A stretch of DNA of 6,823 bases from Nitrospira sp. (GTDB taxonomy: Bacteria > Nitrospirota > Nitrospiria > Nitrospirales > Nitrospiraceae). Each line of letters opens with the position of its first letter. Within the stretch, counting starts at the first letter, position 1. A program made the position numbers and the translations under genes. Below, piece by piece: positions 1-4,812 of this stretch. The stretch covers positions 1 through 6,823 of the forward strand of contig JANYEF010000334.1 of assembly GCA_025363325.1 (NCBI GenBank), read 5' to 3'. The notes beneath the pieces are model-generated. The model searched no databases, was not told the DNA's origin, and worked only from the letters and a program-made list of their open reading frames with translations.

Positions 1-161
1 ATCCAGAAAAGTGGGATCATTTCGGGATTCGCGGAATCCTGGAGCGGGCCCGACTCGTAGGCGGCGAGGGCAAGATCGATTCGAAGCAAGGGCGTGGCAC
101 GACCATCGTCGTCGACGTCCCGCTGGCGAAAAAGGAGAAGACGCTCAATGGAAAAAATTAA
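1..161 (+). CDS. Sensor histidine kinase, C-terminal end (partial)
   Basis: The first complete codon is at base 3 and the stop is TAA at 159-161; the gene begins before the window. The visible ~52 residues include HFGIRGILERARLVGG and, further on, SKQGRGTTIVVDVPL. This is the typical end of a GHKL ATPase domain of NarL-type sensor kinases (HisKA_3/HATPase_c): an H-F/Y-G-hydrophobic-G-hydrophobic-x-E-R segment, then the G-x-G-T ATP-lid end and a final beta strand ending V-P-L. In the family this domain binds ATP and phosphorylates a histidine in the dimerisation domain. The kinase stop overlaps the start of the response regulator by 14 bases, so the two are almost certainly a cognate, translationally coupled pair. 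The sensory and dimerisation domains are outside the window, so the stimulus cannot be named. Confidence 0.88.
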   Translation, partial: PEKWDHFGIRGILERARLVGGEGKIDSKQGRGTTIVVDVPLAKKEKTLNGKN

Positions 162-819
162 GGTGCTTATCGCGGACGACCATCGCGTCGTACGCGAAGG
201 ACTGGCCGCAATCCTCAAGACGAAAGATGACATCCTTATCGTGGGTGAGGCCCAGGATGGCATGGAAGCCGTCGAGAAGGTGAAGACGTTGGTTCCCGAC
301 GTCGTGCTGATGGACGTGAGTATGCCCAGGATGGGCGGGGTCGAAGCGACCAGGCAGATCAAGCGTGAGTTCCCTCATATCGGAGTCGTGGCCCTGACCA
401 TGTATGACGAGCAACAATACATCTTCGATTTGGTGCGCGCCGGTGCCACCGGATATCTCTTGAAAGATTCCGAGTCCTCTCAGATCGTCGCCGCGATTCG
501 CGCAATCTATAAGGGCGAGTCACTGATCCACCCATCCGTAGCAAGCAAAATCCTGGCGGAGTTTTCCTTGATGTCCCAGAAGAAGGGGAAAAAGCCTGGG
601 TGGGTCGAGCACGATCTGACGGAACGAGAGATCACGGTCTTACGCTTGGTCGCAGACGGAAAAACCAACAAGGAGATTGCCAATAACTTGGACCTGAGCG
701 AAAAGACCGTCAAGAACCACGTGCGAAATATCTTCCATAAGCTTCAAGTCTATGATCGCACGCAGGCCGCCATTCTGGCCATTCGGAAAGGACTCATCGA
801 GCTGGACCCCCGACCATAG
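148..819 (+). CDS. NarL/LuxR-family two-component response regulator
   Basis: A 223-residue response regulator of usual family length. The N-terminal receiver domain (about residues 3-120) shows the acidic pair D10-D11, the phospho-acceptor D56 in LMDVSMPRMGG, the switch threonine T84 and the conserved K106 in YLLKDSE. A linker of about 30 residues leads to a LuxR/GerE helix-turn-helix (about 153-215) with LTEREITVLRLVADGKTNKEI-type sequence and a recognition helix around SEKTVKNHV. On phosphorylation by the overlapping upstream kinase it should dimerise and bind DNA. The ATG at 148 is chosen because AAGGAG lies at 132-137, ten bases upstream, and the protein then begins directly with the first receiver strand; an in-frame upstream extension to base 94 would only encode arginine-rich kinase antisense-frame sequence. 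The regulon is not deducible from the window. No clear terminator follows the stop. Confidence 0.95.
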   Translation: MEKIKVLIADDHRVVREGLAAILKTKDDILIVGEAQDGMEAVEKVKTLVPDVVLMDVSMPRMGGVEATRQIKREFPHIGVVALTMYDEQQYIFDLVRAGATGYLLKDSESSQIVAAIRAIYKGESLIHPSVASKILAEFSLMSQKKGKKPGWVEHDLTEREITVLRLVADGKTNKEIANNLDLSEKTVKNHVRNIFHKLQVYDRTQAAILAIRKGLIELDPRP

Positions 820-1051
820 TTGCTGTGGCCACGAAGGGGGCGTCCCTGGTTCGACAAGCGGTTTATAGCTCTTCCTGAACCGAACGATCACCACGCTTCC
901 TTGTCAGCCACCAAGAGATCGTGACCCATACGTCAATGCTTACTAGCAAGCGCGGTATTCGATTTTATGTTCAGTTGCGCTGACTCGCTATTATGGGGCG
1001 TGAATTACGATTCGATAAACTTTGAAAAGTCACAGGTGTCATATTTTTGCA

Positions 1052-1065
1052 ACATGAGTTCATGT
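1052..1065. promoter_or_regulatory. Inverted repeat, possible activator site upstream of lpxC
   Basis: ACATGA-GT-TCATGT is a perfect 6-bp inverted repeat with a 2-base centre. Its centre lies about 100 bases before the transcription start predicted from the sigma-54 element at 1132-1147. That is within the usual range for an enhancer site of a sigma-54 activator. Right beside it is TGTC-AC-GACA (1063-1072), a second short dyad. A regulator cannot be assigned; the functional reading is inference from position and symmetry only. Confidence 0.3.
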
Positions 1066-1131
1066 CACGACACTTAAGTAACTTAACAGTACTATCAATA
1101 CTTTATGGTATTTTCTCGCATGACTTCAGGC

Positions 1132-1147
1132 TGGCACACGAGTTGCT
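1132..1147 (+). promoter_or_regulatory. Sigma-54 (RpoN) type -24/-12 promoter of lpxC
   Basis: TGGCAC-ACGAG-TTGCT matches the sigma-54 consensus TGGCAC-N5-TTGCW at every fixed position. The invariant GG (1133-1134) and GC (1145-1146) have the required ten bases between them. Counting from GC at -13/-12 puts the start of transcription near 1158, giving a 22-base leader that contains GAGG ahead of the lpxC GTG. Position, orientation and spacing all fit a functional promoter. It would require RpoN and an AAA+ enhancer-binding activator, neither of which is in the window. Confidence 0.7.
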
Positions 1148-1179
1148 GATACCTCCCGTGTGATTATTGAGGTAACTTT

Positions 1180-2115
1180 GTGAGAGCTCAACAAACTTTA
1201 GCGAATGCAGTGAGTTGTGCAGGAGTTGGGCTCCATTCAGGACAGCCCGTCACCCTCACGCTCAGGCCTGCTCCAGCAAATACCGGCGTAGTCTTTGTAA
1301 ACCGGAACGGCAAAGATGGGGCCTCCCTCGCAGCTTCCATTGAGCATTTGGTGCCTACGGAACTCTGCACCGCGATCAGCGGCAATGGGTTTCAGGTCAA
1401 GACGATTGAGCACGTCCTGGCCGCATTGGCCGGACTTGACGTCGATAATGCGTATGTGGAGGTTGATGCCGGTGAGGCTCCCGTCATGGACGGCAGCGCG
1501 GCGTACTTCGTTCGCTTGATTCGGTCAGCTGGAATTATTCCTCAGAGCTGGCGCCAACCCTATCTGAAAATCACGCGGCCTCTTGAAGTGGTGGATGGTG
1601 ATCGCCGAGTTCGCATCGAACCATCCTCGACCACCAAGATCACCTATTCTATTCACTATAATCATCCGTTGATCCAGACTCAGACTTACGTCTATGAGCA
1701 CTCAGCTTATGCTTTTGAGCGCGAGATCGCAGACGCCAGGACATTTGGGTTCTTGCAGGAAGTGGAAGCCCTCTGGGCTCGCGGGCTTGGCCAGGGTGGC
1801 AGCCTGGATAATACGATCATCCTGTCTCAGGACGGTATTCTCAATGAATCAGGCCTTCGCTTTGCCAATGAATTCGTCCGTCACAAGATCTTGGACCTGA
1901 TCGGGGACTTTTCGTTGCTCAGCGTGCCCTTTATCGGCCACGTGATCGCCGAGCGCTCGGGGCATGCAATGCACACACGCCTTGTTCAACAGATTCTCAA
2001 CCACCCAGACAGTTGGGTGTTGCTCAATGCCGACGAAACAGTCGCTGCATCTGAGCCTCGCCCAGGCATAGCCGCGCCACGATTCGCATCGCTGGTGGCC
2101 CTCCAAGCCTCCTAA
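1180..2115 (+). CDS. lpxC: UDP-3-O-acyl-N-acetylglucosamine deacetylase LpxC
   Basis: LpxC removes the acetyl group from UDP-3-O-acyl-GlcNAc, the committed step of lipid A synthesis, in the cytoplasm. The 311-residue product has normal length and both LpxC domains. It starts with the typical T-L-x-x-x-V-x-x-x-G-V-G-L-H-S-G segment (to residue 21). TIEHVLAALAG supplies the catalytic E77 and zinc ligand H78, followed by the conserved MDGSA (103-107). In the second domain HKILDLIGD gives zinc ligands H235 and D239, and the GHAMHT motif carries H262, the other catalytic residue. The start is GTG at 1180, with GAGG seven bases upstream; no other start fits the conserved N-terminus. It appears to be a single-gene unit behind a sigma-54-type promoter, which is unusual, as lpxC commonly lies in cell-division or lipid A clusters. 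The next gene downstream points toward it. Confidence 0.97.
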   Translation: MRAQQTLANAVSCAGVGLHSGQPVTLTLRPAPANTGVVFVNRNGKDGASLAASIEHLVPTELCTAISGNGFQVKTIEHVLAALAGLDVDNAYVEVDAGEAPVMDGSAAYFVRLIRSAGIIPQSWRQPYLKITRPLEVVDGDRRVRIEPSSTTKITYSIHYNHPLIQTQTYVYEHSAYAFEREIADARTFGFLQEVEALWARGLGQGGSLDNTIILSQDGILNESGLRFANEFVRHKILDLIGDFSLLSVPFIGHVIAERSGHAMHTRLVQQILNHPDSWVLLNADETVAASEPRPGIAAPRFASLVALQAS

Positions 2116-2202
2116 TACTCATTCTCTTAAATGGGATTCTGCTCGTGGTCTTGCCTCAATAGGCCAGATGTTACGTGATGTGCGGGTAACTGAGATGTGA
2201 TT

Positions 2203-2238
2203 TAACGTCGGGAGCAAGTGGCCTTGCTCCCGACGTTA
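2203..2238. terminator. Perfect 16-bp hairpin between convergent genes
   Basis: TAACGTCGGGAGCAAG (2203-2218) pairs perfectly with 2223-2238 around a TGGC loop, giving a very stable stem in RNA from either strand. It sits between the ends of convergent genes, 87 bases after the lpxC stop. On the minus strand it comes 15 bases after the stop of the lysine-rich tail frame (2254-2319). Neither side has a clear T-run, so it is not a textbook intrinsic terminator. A bidirectional terminator or an mRNA 3'-end stabiliser is the likeliest role. Confidence 0.6.
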
Positions 2239-2253
2239 GAATCTAGGCGGGGA

Positions 2254-2319
2254 CTACTTCTTCTTCTTCTTTGCTGCTTTCTTCGTCGCCAAGACTCTCA
2301 CCCCCCTTCGTGTCTTTTA
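2254..2319 (-). pseudogene. Detached lysine-rich C-terminal tail, probably lost from the HARE-HTH gene
   Basis: Read on the minus strand, the frame from 2316 down to the TAG at 2254-2256 gives about 20 residues ending in VLATKKAAKKKKK. Such tails occur on DNA-binding proteins of the histone H1 or HU type. The frame is closed by a TAA at 2317-2319 and has no start with a ribosome site. The tail lies 3' of the HARE-HTH gene on the same strand, out of frame with it, and just before the strong hairpin. A run of six G on that strand (2301-2306) is a likely indel site. I infer that the tail once belonged to the upstream gene, though a chance (CTT)n repeat is possible. Confidence 0.35.
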
Positions 2320-2341
2320 AGGTCTAACTGGCCCAGACGCA

Positions 2342-2851
2342 CTACACTGCGTGGATCAGGGCTTCTTCCAATGCCTCGAACGTATTCGGGCCCACTTTCC
2401 TGAACCGCTTATCCCGCTTCAAAGATGTGGCTACAGATGTCAGCGGCGTCTTCCCCTTGATCTGAAGCCCCCCTTCGACCAATCGTTGCACAAGTTCTTT
2501 TGCATGCATCGGGCGATTCGCCTCTCGGAGCATTTCGTACGCGGCTTCCGACACACTTTTTCCTGAATACTTGCTCCGGCCCATGAGGATTTCCCTCGAC
2601 TGGTCGGTGACATCCGTGTTCGGTCGCTGACGAGCACCTTTTTCGTCTGAGTAAAATTGACTAGAGAGACTGGCGAGCTTGGCTTTGTCGGCTTCGACGC
2701 GATAGAGCGTTTCTGCCAACTCCAAGTATTTCTTGATCGTGGCGATTTCGTCGTCCAAGCGACGACGTTTCTTTTCGAGTTCTTGCAGCCGGTTCTTGTA
2801 AGCGTTGATTCGCTGTTCAAGGCCAACCAATATATCGGTGAGTTCTTCCAC
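2342..2851 (-). CDS. Coiled-coil protein with C-terminal HARE-HTH domain
   Basis: The product has 169 residues. Residues about 5-62 are a charged heptad-like helix (LEQRINAYKNRLQELEKK, then ELAETLYRVEADKAKLASL), predicted to form a coiled coil and dimerise. A polar linker (about 65-95) leads to a winged-helix HARE-HTH domain (about 97-160). That domain is recognisable from S-E-A-A-Y-E-M-L-R-E, P-M-H-A-K-E-L-V-Q-R-L, the GLQIKGKTPLTSVATSLKRD stretch, and R-F-R-K-V-G-P-N-T-F. In other proteins this domain (HB1/ASXL/restriction endonuclease, also RpoE delta) is a nucleic-acid-binding or chromatin-associated module; here it stands alone with no nuclease. The start is GTG at 2849-2851, the only start in frame after an upstream TAA, with a weak G-rich ribosome site. 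It has its own sigma-70 promoter with repeat-like operators, suggesting autoregulation. The C-terminus may be truncated. A nucleoid-associated or regulatory role is inference. Confidence 0.85.
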   Translation of the reverse strand: MEELTDILVGLEQRINAYKNRLQELEKKRRRLDDEIATIKKYLELAETLYRVEADKAKLASLSSQFYSDEKGARQRPNTDVTDQSREILMGRSKYSGKSVSEAAYEMLREANRPMHAKELVQRLVEGGLQIKGKTPLTSVATSLKRDKRFRKVGPNTFEALEEALIHAV

Positions 2852-2876
2852 GGAATTGCCCCCAGATGAAGCATAC

Positions 2877-2905
2877 TTGCTTTATAGCATTGCTTGCATA
2901 GCAAG
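2877..2905. promoter_or_regulatory. Tandem operator-like repeats over the HARE-HTH gene promoter
   Basis: Two near-identical dyads lie side by side: TTGCT-TTAT-AGCA (2877-2889) and TTGCT-TGCAT-AGCAA (2890-2904). The second also contains the inner dyad CTTGC-ATA-GCAAG (2893-2905). The first covers the -10 box and the second fills the -10/-35 spacer, reaching the edge of the -35 box. Such placement suits a repressor site. The HARE-HTH protein itself is an obvious candidate to bind here, but that is inference. Confidence 0.45.
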
Positions 2906-2909
2906 TCAA
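2881..2909 (-). promoter_or_regulatory. Sigma-70 promoter of the HARE-HTH gene
   Basis: On the minus strand TTGACT (2904-2909) and TATAAA (2881-2886) are separated by exactly 17 bases, each box matching five of six consensus bases. Transcription would start near 2874, about 23 bases before the GTG at 2851. Dyad repeats overlap the -10 box and spacer and abut the -35 box. Confidence 0.75.
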
Positions 2910-3076
2910 TAGATAAAGTTGTAATTGTAGCTTGCACAGTGTTGTCGCTTTAATACGAATCCATGCTTACTCAGAACGGTCTCCATCCGGTCTATAAGAG
3001 TGAGAAGCAAACCGGTCAGATCTTGTGCAATGAGTGAGAATGCTTCCTTTCTCAAAGATCTCTTCGCTCGTCACTG

Positions 3077-3105
3077 TAGAAAAAAGGTCTTGTGCTATCT
3101 ATAAT
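3077..3105 (+). promoter_or_regulatory. Promoter of suhB, possibly giving leaderless mRNA
   Basis: TATAAT at 3100-3105 is a perfect -10 box. TAGAAA at 3077-3082 matches the -35 consensus at four of six positions, with a 17-base spacer. Transcription should begin around 3111-3114, at or within a few bases of the suhB ATG (3114). No Shine-Dalgarno sequence is visible ahead of that ATG, which agrees with leaderless translation. Confidence 0.6.
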
Positions 3106-3113
3106 GGCACCTC

Positions 3114-3929
3114 ATGTCCACGGCGATCTTGCAGAATATTCCAATAGATAGACTCTTGTCGGTCGCCACTGACGCAGCCCGTCAGGCCGGATCTGTCCTA
3201 GCGGAATGCACACGCACTGGTTTTCGCGTTGAACATAAGCAGCTCATCAACCTCGTTACCGATGCCGACCACCGGGCGGAGCAACGCATCATCGACGTCA
3301 TCCATGCCGCCTTCCCAACCCATCCTGTCCTTGCCGAGGAACGTGGGCTGACCGAGCAGCCTCCATCCCGCTATAAATGGGTGATCGATCCGCTTGATGG
3401 CACGACTAACTTCGCCCATGGGTTTCCCGCCTACTGTGTGTCCATCGGGGTGGAATGCGACGGATGTGGGATTATGGGGGTAGTCTACGACCCGACCAGG
3501 GACGAACTCTTCACCGCGCAAATCGGTCAGGGGGCTTACCTCAATGGAACTCGCATCGCCGTATCCACAACGGATCATCTCGATCGTGCGCTCCTTGTGA
3601 CCGGATTCGCGTACGACATTCGCGAAGCCTCGAATAATAACCTGAACCATTTCGCACGATTCGCATTAAAGGTGCAGGGATTGCGCCGAACCGGAGCGGC
3701 GGCCTTGGACCTTTGCTATGTCGCGGCCGGCAGGTTCGATGGATTTTGGGAAGTAACACTGAGCCCTTGGGACATGGCAGCGGGTGTCGTCATCCTCCGC
3801 GAAGCTGGCGGTGCGGTAACAGACTTCAAAGGCAATCCCCACTCGATTTACGGGCAAGAACTGGTCGCGAGTAACGGACCCATCCATCAGGCCATGCTCG
3901 ACCTACTCAAAAAAGACGTAATCCCCTAG
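3114..3929 (+). CDS. suhB: Inositol-1-monophosphatase family protein (SuhB-like)
   Basis: The 271-residue product belongs to the lithium-sensitive, Mg2+-dependent phosphatases that hydrolyse myo-inositol 1-phosphate and related sugar phosphates. Bacterial SuhB also acts in rRNA transcription complexes in E. coli. Metal-site motifs are all present: LAEERG (E75-E76), WVIDPLDGTTNFAHGFP (D92, D95, G96, T97), and SPWDMAAGVVILREAGG (W219, D220). The segment RRTGAAALDLCYVAAGRFDG (191-210) is also typical. Length and domain layout are normal and no key residue is missing. The ATG at 3114 is chosen because the first helix of the family begins soon after it and no in-frame alternative lies upstream; it has no ribosome site, in line with the close -10 box. 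It is divergent from the HARE-HTH gene. Substrate could instead be another sugar phosphate or PAP, since the family is broad. Confidence 0.93.
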   Translation: MSTAILQNIPIDRLLSVATDAARQAGSVLAECTRTGFRVEHKQLINLVTDADHRAEQRIIDVIHAAFPTHPVLAEERGLTEQPPSRYKWVIDPLDGTTNFAHGFPAYCVSIGVECDGCGIMGVVYDPTRDELFTAQIGQGAYLNGTRIAVSTTDHLDRALLVTGFAYDIREASNNNLNHFARFALKVQGLRRTGAAALDLCYVAAGRFDGFWEVTLSPWDMAAGVVILREAGGAVTDFKGNPHSIYGQELVASNGPIHQAMLDLLKKDVIP

Positions 3930-4075
3930 TCAGGCCGCAGTCCTGCTGCGCTCTCACCAAACCAATCAGATGCCCGAACAGTCCAGCCCAGCCACAGGGG
4001 CCGTCTGACAGATGTACAGATAGAATGACGATGAGGTATGATTCCCCTGTCACAAGAGGGAAGGAAATTTGCTGC

Positions 4076-4360
4076 ATGGCACGTTCAACCCCACCATCGG
4101 GACCATTAAGCGGGAACCCACCCCAGAAGGCAGGAGCTGAATCGAGCACCCGTGATGTGGAATTACTTCGAGTGCTCGTGAGCCGAAAGGGAACACAGGT
4201 CGATGCCCAATGGGCGATTCATCCTCAACTGAAACAGGACCTTCTGCCGCAAGAATGGCAAGAGGTGACCGACCTCATGGCCAAGGTGACCGGCATCGTC
4301 GGCACGCGGTTTTCGCAGGTGCTCACGCAGGCCGATCCCGAACCGCCCAGCAACGCATGA
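4076..4360 (+). CDS. Small hypothetical protein, not recognised
   Basis: A 94-residue soluble protein that I do not recognise. Residues 1-25 are rich in Pro, Ser and Gly and look disordered. Residues about 26-85 form a compact, probably helical and strand-containing unit (DVELLRVLVSRKG, then AQWAIHPQLKQDLLPQEWQEV and LMAKVTGIVGTRFSQVL), and the tail PEPPSNA is again disordered. There is no cysteine, signal peptide or membrane segment. The ATG at 4076 is preferred because AAGGA lies at 4061-4065, ten bases upstream; an in-frame ATG at 4025 adds 17 residues but has no ribosome site. TATGAT at 4037-4042 could be a -10 box giving a start near 4049, which also favours the shorter form. Codon use and GC match the neighbours, so a real gene is likely. 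Confidence 0.65.
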   Translation: MARSTPPSGPLSGNPPQKAGAESSTRDVELLRVLVSRKGTQVDAQWAIHPQLKQDLLPQEWQEVTDLMAKVTGIVGTRFSQVLTQADPEPPSNA

Positions 4361-4370
4361 TCGCAAAACT

Positions 4371-4446
4371 ATATTGAATGATAATTTGTAAATGGTGAAT
4401 AAAGGGGTGCACGCTCATTCAACATTCAAATTCTACTATTCATAAT
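4371..4446. repeat. AT-rich imperfect inverted repeat in the gap before the AhpD-like gene
   Basis: The left arm 4371-4400 and the reverse complement of 4417-4446 agree at 20 of 30 positions without gaps, and better with short gaps; both contain AATTTG and end in TGAAT. The TGAAT/ATTCA pentamer recurs several times in the arms. The 16-base centre is GC-richer and contains the palindrome GTGCAC. The whole element is far more AT-rich than the flanking genes and stops just before the GGAG ribosome site of the next gene. It could be a dispersed intergenic repeat or a transcript hairpin. Confidence 0.5.
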
Positions 4447-4458
4447 TTGGAGTTGCCA

Positions 4459-4791
4459 ATGGAGACCTACTATCATCCGCACGATCTGGGCAAGTTCGCC
4501 GAGATGGGCAGGGGCAATAAGGACCTCTGGGAGAAATTTATGGCCTACTACAGCGCCGTCTTCGCTGAAGGAGCTCTGACGGAACGAGAGAAGGCCCTCA
4601 TCGCCCTCGCCGTCGCCCACGCAGTCCAATGCCCCTACTGCATCGATGCTTACACGCAGGCCTCCCTTGAAAAAGGGTCGAACATCGAGGAAATGACGGA
4701 AGCTGTCCACGTCGCCTGCGCCATCCGAGGCGGCGCTTCACTCGTGCACGGTGTCCAGATGCGCAACGTCGCCGACAAACTATCGATGTGA
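4459..4791 (+). CDS. AhpD-like carboxymuconolactone decarboxylase family protein (arsenosugar-associated peroxidase-like type)
   Basis: A 110-residue, all-helical cytoplasmic protein of the CMD/AhpD superfamily. Key segments are EGALTEREKALIALAVAHAV (38-56), the redox motif C58-P-Y-C61, and EAVHVACAIRGGASLVHGVQ (81-100). The sequence, in particular YYHPHDLGKF at the start and QCPYCIDAYT, closely resembles my recollection of the subfamily annotated as arsenosugar biosynthesis-associated peroxidase-like protein. That subfamily usually sits with the arsenite methyltransferase ArsM and the radical SAM protein ArsS; neither is here. In AhpD the CxxC pair is followed four residues after the second Cys by a His; here that position is Tyr65. 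A CxxC-dependent peroxidase or reductase role is therefore likely but not certain. The ATG at 4459 is chosen because GGAG (4449-4452) lies six bases upstream; an in-frame TTG at 4447 overlaps that site. It converges on the radical SAM gene with a 21-base gap. Confidence 0.88.
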   Translation: METYYHPHDLGKFAEMGRGNKDLWEKFMAYYSAVFAEGALTEREKALIALAVAHAVQCPYCIDAYTQASLEKGSNIEEMTEAVHVACAIRGGASLVHGVQMRNVADKLSM

Positions 4792-4812
4792 TGAGCCCGG
4801 TGTCTCGTTCGG

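Larger units (their letters stand above)
820..1179. other. Non-coding stretch between the response regulator and lpxC
   Basis: These 360 bases contain no credible open frame. From about 950 the base composition becomes AT-richer than in the flanking genes, which suits a regulatory region. Visible elements are a sigma-54-type -24/-12 element at 1132-1147 and an inverted repeat at 1052-1065. There is also a second small inverted repeat, AATAC/GTATT, at 1097-1112, and the direct repeat ACTTAA-GTA-ACTTAA near 1072-1086. I saw no intrinsic terminator for the response regulator, no convincing sigma-70 promoter and no structured RNA. Confidence 0.6.

Noticed and set aside
820..960. Terminator after the response regulator
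   Set aside because: Only short partial complementarities (for example GTGGCCAC, GGTTC/GAACC) were found, none followed by a T-run, so no terminator is annotated.
964..996. Sigma-70 promoter with TATTAT near 989-994
   Set aside because: No -35 box at 16-18 bases; TTGCGC is only eight bases away, so it is not a credible promoter.
2440..2937. 165-codon minus-strand frame overlapping the HARE-HTH gene
   Set aside because: It runs in another frame of the same strand as the HARE-HTH gene, has no domain-like sequence, is rich in Ser/Arg/Cys as shadow frames are, and covers the real gene's promoter.
3198..3650. 150-codon minus-strand frame opposite suhB
   Set aside because: Antisense to the conserved metal-binding motifs of suhB; no start signal or recognisable domain.
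3935..3955. CGCAG/CTGCG dyad just after suhB as a terminator
   Set aside because: A 5-bp stem with a 5-base loop and no T-tract is too weak to support the call.
4076..4360. Possible RiPP precursor for the radical SAM enzyme
   Set aside because: No leader-like N-terminus, no Cys or repeated core, opposite strand, and the AhpD-like gene lies between them.
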